A program made the translations under genes and the position numbers. The notes under the pieces were generated by a model, which worked only from the letters and a program-made list of their open reading frames with translations, was not told the origin of the DNA and searched no databases. A stretch of 64,000 bases of DNA from Tubulanus polymorphus. Lineage: Eukaryota; Nemertea; Palaeonemertea; Tubulaniformes; Tubulanidae. Positions 23,051-34,865 of the stretch are shown one piece after another (within the stretch, counting starts at the first letter, position 1; the number at the start of each line of letters is the position of its first letter). The stretch covers positions 11,344,278 through 11,408,277 of the forward strand of contig NC_134030.1 in the NCBI RefSeq assembly GCF_964204645.1, written 5' to 3'.

Positions 23051-24478
23051 AAGAAAATTAATTTTAATAAATTATTTGACGCCTGCGAAAAAAATGTAAA
23101 ATTTCTTGGATAATCTTATGTGGAATTGCAAATTTGAAATCGAATTTTTATGAAATTTGGGCTATTATGAGATTTGGCGATTGGGTAGACGATACAGGTC
23201 TTCGACTGTACTGATTATTGGTTCAATTTTTTTATTGAAAGTTGGCAATGCATGTCTGCTTCATCATGAATTCGAGCATATCGTTTCAGGCCTAGCCAGC
23301 CGGCCCGGTCCCGGTTTGGCTGTCACTCGATTTCCTATCTTGAGTCTGGGTTGAGTTAGACATTGTCATGTAAAACACCTTGTTTATGATACTCTGTATG
23401 AATAACTCGTGTGTCTTGTATGTTGTATTTTCTTATTTTAAAATTTGTAACTTTATTGAATCTGGAAATTTAATCCCGGAATTTCAATGTAATAGGGATC
23501 GATAAATAATTGAAATCAATTGAAATCATATATTTACACATTTTTATATGGACCGCTTATAGCCGCTTATGAAATTCACGCCGGCCCGACACAGATTGTA
23601 GATAGCTTTGTCATTCCACCAGTACCCCCATGTCATCATGGTCTTACTTTTATATCGGACTTCCGTATCGTGTATACATCCGCCATTTAACCAAATCCGA
23701 TTTACTTATCATTTCTATTTATGCCTGCCGCTTCTGATACAATCATACATCTTTTACTATTAAAATACGTTTTCTATTGATATTCAATGCAATATAACAT
23801 TTCGACGTTCAAACAGAGGTCATTATATAATCACAGGAAGACATTCTACATCTTAGTCAATAATATTTTGCCAAATAGCTTGTATGTGTACACATACCCT
23901 GTGACGTTTTGCACATCGATTTACGGTTTGTCGTTTGTAAAATGACGCTGAATGGTTAACATTGTTTAGTTTTCATAATGGTAACGTTTTAAAAGGCATC
24001 AAAAAATTACTAGGAAAATTCATTTTCAAATTAGGAGGCTTACTATTTCATAGTCTTAGGAATAAATACTCTCAATAATGCTTTGTTCTTCAGATGCACA
24101 ATGAGATCTGAAGGCACTCTTTGTTAACCAAGTAATATTCTGACATCCGAGTCGATTATTTGATAATGTTGTTCGGGCTATAATATGTCACTGGGGTATA
24201 AAACATCTACAGATCTACTTAATAAGTGACCTTTACGGTGAAATCTATTTCTGCTTGATTACCTATAAAATCCTATATAGGTGGGAATATAATCCAGTAC
24301 TATCGTGTCAAATGTGCCCACCGATAAATCAGGATAGGGAACTTATGCACATTTTGCCAATCACTGATAAGTCAGTTTACAAGAGTCACCGACAGCCTTT
24401 TTTAAGAACAAAATTCGTCCATTATGACGTAGGCCTACATCAATTTCTTCCAATCTCAACCATATTAGGTGTACTTAC
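23051..24478. other. No gene recognised
   Basis: Unstructured AT-rich sequence. It would be intronic if exons y1 and y2 belong to one transcript. Confidence 0.45.
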
Positions 24479-24547
24479 ATAGTGGGTTTCTATTGATATG
24501 TTCCACGGCAGTTGAGAAACATTTAACCATCCTCTGAAACAGTTCAT
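24479..24547 (-). CDS. Candidate 69-bp exon, second micro-exon gene (y1)
   Basis: The acceptor ATTATCCTATTTCAG and the donor GTAAGTAC are strong. The exon reads AT|GAA CTG TTT CAG ... CCA CTA|T, encoding ELFQRMVKCFSTAVEHINR plus NPL without a stop. It has the same phase as all exons in the 40-61 kb gene. Joining to y2 gives TCT at the split codon. It could also be reached from the exon at 40757-40801 (split codon GAT), so an alternative 3' end of the same gene is possible. Confidence 0.65.
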
Positions 24548-26019
24548 CTGAAATAGGATAATAATTATGAGTAGAGCTGCAAAGCAACGACACAGAGAAA
24601 ATTATCTTATGCTTGAATGTTCTCTGGAAATTATAGGCTACTTATCATTTCACCTCTCTATTTGATCTAACATGATCTAGTAAATCATTGATAGCTATTC
24701 TACATAAACTTGGAATAATCATTTGACAAATGATTACTCCAAGATATGAGGTACCGAGTCTTATGGAATCGATTGCATCCCATCCGTATAGCAAATGCTA
24801 ATACGTAAATGTACATTTATCTAAGGTGGAGTTGAGGTAGCACTATCAACAAATTGAAGAAAAGGCTAACGAATGGCCAGACGGACCAAAGGCAAGACTT
24901 GCTTTTTCATGAATTCTAAATATATCAAAAATATTCACGTTACATAGTTATCCTCAACAGCACCAGGTACTGTAGAATCCAGAACCGATTTGAATGTGGA
25001 AATTTGAGATAATCATATCAAAAAAAAAATCTTTTAAATGCGATACCATATTATGCCAACTCTCAACACAGTAACACATAAGAACATACGAAACGTGGCC
25101 CACAAGTTGTTTGTCCTTTCGGTGTGGTATGTGGATCGCTTCTAATAAGCCAACAGAATAGGAAGTTATTTGTATACATGTACTTCTCAATTCTGGTTAC
25201 CAGTTCACTGTTTTCATACCGTATTTTCTGGCCAATTTGACTTTCTAACCTCAGATTGTTAACCAAAATTATCACAATGGGCTAAACGGATACGATCTGA
25301 CCTAAAAATCACTAGCTGACAGTGTCACTCTTATGCTCCCATATAATCAAGATGAGCAGTCCATCAATTAATTTGAGGTCATAATTTACTACCAATTATC
25401 TATTTTCAACAATTTTTTACTTCGTTTATTTCATCAGCTCACAGCAGCACATTTGTATATACGCGTGTATTACTGGTTGCTGCATACAACACTCTCACCA
25501 CATCGTTGCAAACAGCAACCAGTAATTTTTGCAGTATGCCTAGTGCTAATATCCAGGCCTACAGCAAAAAGGCCTATGAAAAATATCTGAATTTAACCCT
25601 GTCTTCAGCCCAATCACTTCTGCATCACCGAATATCCCAAACTTGTTAAGTTAAATTTGTTAAGTACAACAAATTAGTGACTCCCGTATTTCATCGATGA
25701 CAAAAGACGTACAAAAATGTCTGATCAACTCGTCCGTGAGCAACGTAGTAACTATATAAGGAACAGCAATAATCGAGTGGATTGAACATATTTTTGCGAA
25801 AAAAAATACCAAACTTTGAATGCTGAATAAATGGAACTGATCCTGCTACTTCAACCACGTGCGATACTGAACGCGAAAAGGCAACAGTGTTTCTCCGAAT
25901 CATATCTGATAAATATCACTCAAACTCTAAAATTGATGCCTTGCCCCTCTTTGCAAATAGAAGCCCGCACGACATATTCATGCCACATATAGCCACAAAC
26001 TTAAACTAGAACTTGATGT
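24548..26019. other. No gene recognised
   Basis: No exon with consistent phase was found. A minus-strand frame near 25063-25275 (LRLESQIGQKIRYENSELV) has coiled-coil-like composition but no matching splice phase. Confidence 0.4.
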
Positions 26020-27841
26020 CAACAAATCGCCCGGTCATGACAGAATAACTTATAGTATGTTGAAATTGTCTGCTAACGCCATTTCACCAGTGCTAGCACG
26101 TCTCTTTAATACTTAAGCCGATCGCAGTAATTTTCCCGATATATGGAAAATCGCTCAAGTTTCAGTAAATTATAAAAAGGACGCTCGTCATGACCCTAAC
26201 AATTATCGACCAATTTCTCTTCTCTGCACTATTTCAAAACTGTTTGAAGGATTGATTTATCAAAATATATACAATCAGTCAGGTTTTTTTCCTGGTCATA
26301 GTACTACTGCCTACTATCTATTTCGGCCTTTATTAATGCAAAATTAGAAATTGATGTCCGGGCGGCTTTTCTTGGCATATCAGCTGCCTTTGATACACTA
26401 CCTCATAAAATTATTACCTCACAAGCTAAAAGCATATGAAATTAACGGCAAAATACATGATCTTATCTCATCCTTCCTATCTAATCGCCGAATCCAAGTG
26501 AAAGTGAATGGAATCTTCTCTGAACTTACCCCCATCGGATACGTTAATACCTCTGTTCCCCAGGGATCTATTTAAGGGCCCCTGTTATTCCTTTTATATA
26601 TAAATGACTTACCAGACAGTTTAAACAGTGATACCTTTATTTATGCCGACGATACGTCTATCTATATGCCTGTCAATCCTCAAAACCCAAATTTGAATAG
26701 TTTAATCCTACAAACTGACCTTAATGAGATTGAATCTTGGGCCAAAATCTGGCGGCTCCAATTCAAACCTTCCAAATGTTGCAATATCAACTTTACGAAA
26801 CGTGGTACTGCAAACTACAGTAATCTCACCTTCGACGGGGAAATAATCCCTACAAAACAATCCCACAAACAGCTAGGCCTTATTCTTGATCAAAACCTTA
26901 ATTTTCATGAACACATCGTACAGCTGGTTAAAACCCAAAATCTCCTAAATCCACTGAAATTGCTAAGCCGAAAACTTAGATCTTGTCATCTAGAATTAAT
27001 CTTCTCACATTGAATACTGCGATATCATCTACCAGGGAGCTTCTACTTCTAATCTAAACAAACTGGAGAGGATTCACTACAGAGCTGCGATCCTTGTCTC
27101 CGGTTGTATCCACGGGTCAAACACTAATAAGATCCTGCAAATTTTGAACTGGCAAACTTCAGTCGCCAGGCGTAAAGAGCGTCAATTGCTGTATATGTTT
27201 AAAGTAAAAACCGGTTTGTCCCACCATATGTAAATTCAATTTTCAAAAATTTCCATAACGCGGCCAGCAACCAACCTCGTGCCCTTAGAACGCAGCGACC
27301 TTTTAGAATCCCAGCATCTCATTCTTCATTTATGAGGCGATCACCCATTGTTCAACTTATGGAACAATGGAATAATGTAACACCTGAGCTGCAAAACTAC
27401 GATTCATTTTCCCTTTTCAAATCTAAAACCAGCTTTAATAAATACCACTCCAATGTTCTTAGTTCAACCATAGTAAAAAACCTCAATCGAAATGAAGAAA
27501 TCTGCCTAAATCGTCTGCGTGTAGACCTCTTCCTGAGATCTCATTTCTATTCACATAATTTCGTTGATGTAAGTGATCCTGACTGCCCCTACTGCAACCA
27601 AATCCAATGGACAACACGTTTCCTTCTTCAGTGTCGAGAACCTTCCCTCCAACATGACTTTTCTAACCTCCTCACTTCGCTTGATTCCCTACAACTAATT
27701 TCCGTATTCCAATAGATTAAATATGTTGAATAAATATGAATTCCTACTTTTTGGAAATTCGATTTATAACTATGATTTAAACTCGACAGAAATCTGTCTC
27801 ATCGCTAAATTCATTTCTAGAAACCAAAGAATCTCTAACTG
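26020..27841 (+). pseudogene. LINE ORF2 remnant: reverse transcriptase to C-terminus
   Basis: The RT domain begins with LDVNKSPGHDRITYSMLK and NYRPISLL. It passes a motif A that reads FLGISAAFDTLPHK, where glycine replaces the expected catalytic aspartate, then VNTSVPQGSI and the intact catalytic box IYADDTS near 26640. It continues through HKQLGLILD, IEYCDIIYQG, LERIHYRAA and a C-terminal CPYCNQIQWTTRFLLQC zinc-knuckle-like motif. The usual stop is near 27841. At least seven stops or frameshifts break it. The endonuclease half is absent. The layout fits a CR1/Rex/jockey-type LINE. It is inactive. Confidence 0.93.
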
Positions 27842-28176
27842 ATGATGATAATCATCATTATCATTATCATTACTATTATTATCATTAATATTATGATTTA
27901 CTATTATTTACTATCATTTCACTTTATTATTTATCATTATTATCACTTTTATTGTTACAACTCATTGATACTATCATTATTATTATTATTATCATCCTTT
28001 AGAGTAATTATCAGTTTACGTGCATTTATTAATTTTTGATGACTGTCAAATGTCACTGTCATTTCATTTATAATTGTAATTGCTTGTAATGTCCTCTGGA
28101 CCTTAGCATGTATTTATTTTGTATACCATTGAATTGTTTAATAAAATTAATTTGTACTTAATAAAAATAAATAAAT
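27842..28176 (+). repeat. LINE 3' untranslated tail with ATT/ATC-rich microsatellite
   Basis: Directly after the ORF2 stop, 27842-28010 is a degenerate (ATC/ATT)n tract. Unique sequence follows, ending in ATAAAATTAATTTG and an AATAAAAATAAATAAAT tail, consistent with the element's 3' terminus. Confidence 0.75.
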
Positions 28177-29179
28177 GGAACATTTCACGGTATTATATTC
28201 TCACTGTTTTTTTTTTTGATTGGTTATGTTTTAGACGGCACTAATTGCACAACCAAAGTGTACGATACAAAAGACGAGTTTCGTTGGACAACATTTCGTG
28301 AACATGTTATTTCTGGTCTCCAGAGGGATTATGAAGACTTCGCTGACATACGACACAGTAAAAAGAAAATATTACTGCAAGCAGCGGCAACGGGTTACTG
28401 CCATTCTGGATAGAATGTCGTACAAAGATTTCATCCGAAATCAGTTCGTAACATTCCGCTTTTTTGAAGGAGCGCCACCTAGGGGTCAGCTCATAACATG
28501 GATATGTTGACCCACATGTGCTACTACGCGCAAAGTAGTAATGTGCAAAGTTTAGGGGAAATAAAACCGAGAATAACGAAGATACGGTGTTTTAACCATT
28601 CCCTAGTGGTAGTTTAAGCGCATTCGGTTATTATTATAGTTCCGACAAATAGTCGACTTATTACGATAACCGAATTTGGCCCAAGGCGCTCGACAGATTC
28701 AAGATGGCATCTCCGTGAAATAACCAATACACAAGTTAGGGTTAACTGTGTGGAAGGGAAGGTCTAAGTAGAGGAGTAACAAGTCGGTCCGGCGAGTCAC
28801 GAGATCAGATGGAGACCACGACTCACATATGAAATCGACGTCCAATAACCATTATAAAAACATAATCACGAACGGTACCATCACTCCCCCTTACTCACTG
28901 CTGCTGGCCTGCAATCATTATTAATCAGTGCAGTGGGTAGGTATTTTAAACTGACTTTCTTCTTCTATGACAGCGCCATCGCCGCTGCGTCACGATGTGA
29001 TTGATGGATCTCACAAGGGACCTCCAATTTGTATTGTATGTGATGTACAAACTGACTTTAGACCGTTTTATATCGGCGACAACAAGATAACGCCGACGCT
29101 GACATTTTATGACTATAATCAGTATGACCGGGGATGTGGAACGGCCTAATCGACCGGACCAATACAATACAATATAAAA
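28177..29179. other. No gene recognised
   Basis: Short overlapping frames on both strands (28216-28510, 28946-29191) show no motif. Near 28375 CTGCAAGCAGCGGCAACGGG resembles the family H end. Confidence 0.4.
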
Positions 29180-30076
29180 CAAGAGCCCCAAGGGGCACTA
29201 TGGCCAGCCTGTCGGCCTTTCATAAAATGGCAATTGATGATGCATTTTGTGGGTTAAATTTGTCAAAAAACACTCCCAGCTCAGGGTCAATACCTAATAA
29301 TTTACACAATACAATCGTAGAATACGAAAGTAGCACAGACAGCGACTGGATCTGGCAGGAACAAATACCACAGATAAATCTTTTCCCTTGGTCTTATTGA
29401 TTTTAATGCGGAATAGAATTGAATTTTCTGAAATTTGCTAAATGAAACAAAATTGAATTGGATTTGATTTTTTTTATAAGTTCAATAAAGTAAAATTGAA
29501 TTGGATTTGATATTTTTGCGGAATAAAATCTGATTGAATTTGTAGTTTGAGTATATGGCTAATTAGCATAGCATGGTCATCAATCCGATTTAAGAAAAAT
29601 CTATTTTTCCTGGACTTTGCACAATGGTCAATGATAATTTCTGTAGTGCTTATAAAAATATTCCTCCCAAAACCAAATCAACTAAAGATTTCACAGAAAT
29701 CGATATTGAAATACAATTTTAGATCTTAAAACTCGGAAACTCGGAAAGTTAAACGGTAGACGATACTGTGGGTTCACGTGAACACCTGCTGATTTCTGCG
29801 GCTAAGTCAATCATAGAGCAGTCTTTGCTTTCTGATTGGCTTTTCAAAACAAATATGTTTGCGATCAGATATTCGCGCAAAAGCTCTTATCTTAACGAGG
29901 CCCTCTTTCAAAAAAATTCAGCTACGTAGAGTTTGGAGAATGGATAATGTTTTAATGAATGATTTGTATGAATATATGCTCAGTTGCACAGTAAAAGAGC
30001 CTTTGCTCTGGAAACCATGTCATTTAAATTCGCTCCATTTGTATAGAAATAGGCTCAGCCTAAGGCTGGCCTAAAA
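29180..30076 (+). mobile_element. Family C element, best full-length copy (C2)
   Basis: The 5' end is AGAGCCCC-AA-GGGGC, a hairpin, followed by ACTATGGCCAGCCTGTC. The 3' end folds as an outer TAGGC/GCCTA stem and an inner AGCC/GGCT stem, then TAAAAA. GGCCAGCC near the 5' end is complementary to GGCTGGCC at the 3' end. The interior (about 900 bp) has no real frame. The final CTAA after a hairpin would suit a Helitron/Helentron-like end, which is an inference. Other copies are C1, C3, C4 and C5. Confidence 0.85.
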
Positions 30077-30670
30077 ACCGCGTACCGGTACAATAAATAA
30101 ATAAACCCTGTAGAATATTCGTTGTATTGATATCCGCGAACAAAACAAATATCAGTATTGAATATTTAAAAGGAACTAATTTTTATAACAGTATTAATAA
30201 ACTTAATTTCACAAACAAGGGAGTACATTTTGAACTTGTGAATGGTCGAACCCCATAATTCACATCGTTAACCTGTGATTTGGAGATTCTCGGGGCCTTC
30301 CTTCTTTATTTATTTATGAAATGGCGTCACGAACTTTCAGATTCGCGCCAGTACGCACCATGATTGACGATTGCTATTTCCACCGGTGCTATCTTTAAGT
30401 AATTTTAAGTTTAAAATGGGATGCACAGTACATCCATAGAATTTACGCGGAGATAAGGACTATAATTATATTACTATCAGAGTTTAACATTTCGCTTAAA
30501 AGCCGTTAGTAGTCGAATCTGATAAAAAATGATTTTTATGTGACGAAGTTTAGTGGAAAATATGTTAAAAATAATCAGCAGGAATACAATAGGGTTTCTA
30601 CCAAGGCAGCAGAAACCTTAATGAAAACAGATTTATGCATGCAGAATACGGATTTTTATACTTATATTTG
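30077..30670. other. No gene recognised
   Basis: AT-rich spacer between families C and H without motifs. Confidence 0.5.
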
Positions 30671-31231
30671 ATTAGGGTTTTCTGACTTTCGTCGAAAACC
30701 CTCTTGAAATTCTGTTGATTATTATTAGGGTTTTCTGACTTTCGTCGAAAACCCTCTTGAAATTCTGTTGATTATTATTATTTTATATTTTCCACCGATT
30801 TCGTCAAATAAAATTCATCTTCATTCAGATTCGGCAACTGACAGCTTCGAAACGAAATGTATAAATTGATACTGTAATAACAGTCTCTCTGAACCAACAG
30901 ATTGTCTGAATGTACTTTCCATCCTATTTGAAACTTAAAATTACTTATTAGGTTACTGTAAATAAAGAATTGAATTGAATTGAATTGTTAGACAACAAGC
31001 ACCGGCGAAATAACAGTTTGTGACGTCATTTAGTAAGTAAATAAAGGAGGGCTCCGATAATTTCCAAATCACGGGGACTATACTGGGGTTAGACCATTCA
31101 ACCAAAAGAGGATTGCTCCGATAATATCCAAATCATCTCATTTTATTTTTTCCATCGAATACCCGGTAATTAATTTTTCCTTTCGATCACATGCATCCAG
31201 AAAAACCCGTTATCGCTGCTTTGCAGCTATA
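30671..31231 (-). mobile_element. Family H non-autonomous element
   Basis: On the minus strand it begins at about 31231 with TATAGCTGCAAAGCAGCG (hairpin GCTGC-AAA-GCAGC), then ATAACGGGTTTTT. It ends at about 30671 with the palindrome AGGGTTTTC/GAAAACCCT followed by AAT. GGGTTTT near the 5' end complements AAAACCC at the 3' end. The interior has no frame. Isolated 5' ends of the family are at 14370 and 18430. Confidence 0.6.
30674..30779 (-). repeat. Two identical 53-bp tandem units at the family H end
   Basis: The 53-bp block starting AGGGTTTTCTGACTTTCGTC occurs twice without differences (starts 30674 and 30727). Each unit holds one complete terminal hairpin, so the 3' end of the element is duplicated. 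Confidence 0.85.
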
Positions 31232-31505
31232 TTTACTTTTTTTGATGCACGTGGAAAATGAAACTGACGAAAAACATGCATTTTTGCGTGGCCGATTTCA
31301 CGATATGAAGGATCAACTCATGTCATCGGATGGTGCTGGTCCGAAATGATTTACTGAAATTATTGCTGACTGACTGGTGACATAATAAGTTACTTCTTGA
31401 TGACGTGAGTTGATCCTTCACATCAAGAATATATCCTTTATATATCCTATATCAACCCACTATTCCAAAATCTTGTACATGTATATCCGGCAATAGTAAC
31501 TAGGG

Positions 31506-31772
31506 GTCCACAGGGACACCATGCCCACTTGGAAAACTGTTTCCAATTCTCAACGATGTAACAATTTCAATATTCAATGCCCCATACTGATCACCACGTG
31601 TCATGAGCTACAACTTTGCAATTGATTGCGGTAACAAAATTGCATAGGTTCGATACTTAGTTATTGTATCATTCAACGCCCCCTGGTGGCCATATACAAA
31701 CACCAATGAACTTAAAACTCACCACAATCATAGAACATGTTATGAGCTACAACTTTCCAATTGATTGTGAGT
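31506..31772 (+). mobile_element. Family A element, 5' part (copy A2)
   Basis: It starts GTCCACAGGGACACCATGCC and contains two partial core units, the second with CGCCCCCTGGTGGCCAT at 31677. It breaks off after CAATTGATTGTG, where Polinton-like coding DNA begins. Its 3' half may be 32946-33627, but the two share a short overlap, so they are not a simple split. Confidence 0.75.
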
Positions 31773-31914
31773 AATTGGAAAAGTAGGCTTTCAAATCAGA
31801 GGGCGAGAGGTATCAGATCACTCATCACCACTGGTAATTTTTTCCTAATAAATGGGAGAGAGAAAAGCATTCTTAGAAACAATAAATAACAGAATAAAAC
31901 CAGGAAAAACAATT

Positions 31915-32172
31915 TGAAATAAAAAAGTTCGTCGATGTGAAAAAAGAAATTGAACAAAAATTTTACAATTAGAAAAGATAAAGACTAAATATGGAGAAAC
32001 AGTATCAGCAATTTCAAGTTACTGTAATGTCAGTACAACGCGAGAAAAAGTACTTTTACCTGATAAATGAATTTCATTAAGTAAAGAGGAATTAAAAGAT
32101 TTAGAAGGATTTAAAATGTTTTTTCATGGAAAAAATGAAGACGGTCTTCATGGTTTAGAAATTTTTGAATAA
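31915..32172 (+). pseudogene. Polinton-associated small ORF, degraded
   Basis: AT-rich frame reading EIKKFVDVKKEIEQKFYN. After a frameshift it continues with LEKIKTKYGETVSAIS, then LLPDK-stop-ISLSKEELKDL and FHGKNEDGLHGLEIF before the stop. The TKYG ... FLP/LLP-R/K pattern is familiar to me from small proteins near Polinton-like integrases. The assignment rests on that resemblance and on the integrase remnant 1.5 kb away. It is broken by a frameshift and an in-frame stop. Confidence 0.45.
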
Positions 32173-32640
32173 ATAAAAACAATAAAAATAAAATAATTAA
32201 AAAAAATAATAAAGAATAAAATAAAAAGAAAATAAAATAATTAAAAAAAGAAATATTGTTCGATAAACAAAAATATTTTTTTTCCTTTTTTTCCTAAAAT
32301 ATAATTCAATTTTTTGGCTTTTTTGGCTTTTTTCTAAAATATTAATCCATTTTTTTTTATAGTGAACTTTGGAATTTCAAAAGTTTTTTTCATTTTCAAC
32401 AGTAGTAGTTTTAGAATTATCAATATCATAAATTTTATTAAATTCTATATTCCAACTACATCCAATCAAAATTAATTCAATTACAAGACTTGTTGAATAA
32501 TAAAAATATTTATTAAATGCATTAGAAGTGGTAGAAATAACATAACCTATCTTTATTAACATTTTCACTATTCATTTTTTTTTAGCTTTTTTAAATTCTT
32601 TTGATTTAATTCCTACTGCCGAGACCGTTCAATTTGTCTT
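32173..32640. repeat. Extremely AT-rich linker
   Basis: Runs of AAATAAAA and TTTTT dominate. A minus-strand open frame (32377-32568) has no recognisable domain but shares the composition of the Polinton pieces on either side, so it may be a relic of another element gene. Confidence 0.5.
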
Positions 32641-32701
32641 TGTGTTCTCGATTTTTTTAATCCCACACTTCGAATTTAAAATTATACGATCAAATTTATT
32701 A

Positions 32702-32748
32702 TTACGAAACCACAACGTTTCGGCTGTTGACAAACAGCCTTCATCAGG
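32702..32748 (-). ncRNA. Hammerhead-like motif, second copy
   Basis: The minus strand reads CTGATGA, one base, the 7-bp stem GGCTGTT/AACAGCC, GAAAC and, after 11 bases, GTA. The stem differs from that at 2760-2801 while pairing is kept, which suggests selection for structure in the parent elements. Stem I is not evident. Likely the end of a Penelope-type element. Confidence 0.45.
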
Positions 32749-32945
32749 TGGAATGACCAGAAAAACAAGTAACGAAGCATATAAACTCACAGGATCTAAA
32801 ATAGAAGCAGTGTGGCAAAACTAAAGATAAACAGACCAAGCAATAAAACATCAAGGGGTACCGTAGAAACCACAGCAATTCTAAACAGTTCAGAATAAAA
32901 ACAAATTATGTAACTAAGTGAAGTGGACATGCCCTCAGTCCACTA

Positions 32946-33627
32946 CATGTCATTAGCTACAACTTTCTAATTCACTGTGGTAACAAAATATGCTTAGGTA
33001 TCAAAATAATGTCGAAAAACTTTTTCCCACCTACGAATGTGTACTGATGACACCAAGATGGCCACCAATTGCGTCATAATTGGCTGATCAAAAATACCTA
33101 TCCCAGGTATAAAACATCCCTTTCCAAAGAATACCCTTCAGCAATTGCAATGAGAAATGGCAAACCAGTAGGAAGCTACAGGACTCAGAATTCGGGCCAA
33201 AATTGTCATTTTTGGGCACTTAAAATGTCATAGGACGGCCATCTTGAGTTCGATCGACCAAATTTTTCTAATGCTGATGGGCCCTGGGGGGATTCAAGTA
33301 TATACGAAAGACAAGGTAATTGATCAAAGCGTCTTTAAAATTTGCCTCAATAAGTTCAAAAACGTGTAAAAGTGCTGATTTTGGCGATCAACAATGGCTG
33401 CCAGTCGGCCATCTTGATTCTAACAGGGCCAGTTTTTAGGCTGAAGATGTGTCAAGGGTAGATACATGTGTAACCAAAATATCAAGACATTACATTGAAG
33501 CGTCTACAAAACTTCCCAAAATAACTGGATTCCGTCTACAGACGAACGCCCGGACGGACAGACGGACGACGGACGAAAAGTGAACGCAATAGCCCGCTGG
33601 GACTAAAGTCCCAAGTGGGCTAAAAAT
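32946..33627 (+). mobile_element. Family A element, 3' part
   Basis: Begins within a core unit (CATGTCATTAGCTACAAC-like) and runs through the unique 3' half. It ends in a GACGGACGGACGA-rich stretch, AAAAGTGAACGCAATAGCCC and the terminal hairpin: outer TAGCCC/GGGCTA, inner GGGACT/AGTCCC, then AAAAA. Confidence 0.85.
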
Positions 33628-33639
33628 TACGAGGTTCAA

Positions 33640-34760
33640 ATATAAATAATTCTTTATTCATTCATATATTTTTAATTTTTCTTGATAATATCCATTCATT
33701 AAATTTTATCCGGCAATCCAAGCCATTTTACTAAAGAAAATATTTTTTTTGTTTTTAGTACTTTTTCAATTTTATTTCTTGTTCTAAATTTTCCTTATTG
33801 AAACTTAATTCTTCATCATTAAAATACCCATCAACTTCTTCACCATCTAAATCTTCTAATTTATAGACATATGGTTTTGTTGTTATTACTTTTTTTATTT
33901 CATTTATTTCTCTAGTAAAATTACGATCGTATCCTTTGTCAAATATCTTTTTATACTTAGGAATTTTAACATTTTGACCAACTTTAAATTTAGGTTCACC
34001 AAAATCATCTATAAGAAATGCCCCGTATAAATTATCCCAAACAATTTCAGCATTCTAGCATCAATAGGTTTCATTCCAATAGAAGAATGATGAGAATTAT
34101 TACAACCTTCTATCAATTTTGGTAAAATATCAATCCATTTATAAGTATTATTTGCTGTGAAATATTTTGACATTCTTGTTCTTAATGTTCTTTTAAATCG
34201 TTCAACAACTGCTGCTTTCTTTTCTGATTTTGTTAAAAAATATTCAATATCATGATAATCTATCTAAGAGTCCATGAACAAATGAATTATCAAATTCTTT
34301 TCCATCATCAAATTGTATTTTTCTGGCTTTAGTTTACCACCTGAAAGAAATTTTCTTAAAACTAGTGATGTTTGTGCAGCGTCTTTTCTATAAAGTGGGA
34401 AGCTCCACACATAACGACTAAAAATATCAATTATATCTAATATCCACCAATAATCATTATTGTCTTTTTTAAGATTTCTCATATCAATTTAATCTCCCTG
34501 CCACTGTTGATCTGCATAACTTACCATAGTTTTACGAGTTTTATATTTTCTAACAATTTTTTATATGTGTTGTATATGTTGGTTGTTCTAACATTAATTC
34601 ATTTATATCTTTATATTCAACGTAATTTTGTGGGATTATCTTATCTATTTTATCTTGTTTTACTTGGAGCCATTAATTTTTTTGCAGAGGAAAAGCAACC
34701 GAACTCTCAGGGTTATAATATAAATTTCTTAAATATTGTTCTTTAGTATTAGCAGTTTTT
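33640..34760 (-). pseudogene. Polinton/Maverick integrase, frameshifted
   Basis: From high to low coordinate the frames give an N-terminal YLRNLYYNPESS region, then EQPTYTTH and KYKTRKTMVSYADQQWQGD. Next come WWILDIIDIFSRYVWSFPL and FDDGKEFDNSFVHGL. Then AAVVERFKRTL supplies the catalytic glutamate after the two aspartates, and HSSIGMKPIDA follows. A C-terminal chromo-like part contains FKVGQNVKIPKYKKIFDKGY, YKLEDLDGEEVDG and LVKWLGLPDK/FNEWI. The order and motifs fit Polinton integrases. Several single-base shifts and stops inactivate it, but the sequence is little eroded, so the copy is fairly young. No polymerase B, protease or capsid gene is seen. Confidence 0.85.
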
Positions 34761-34865
34761 TATCCCCCATTTATATATCGTTAATTTTAGCTTAATATTC
34801 TTAATATTGAATACTATGTAATTGTGAATTTGAAATATTTAATTGCGCATCAGATATAATATAAA

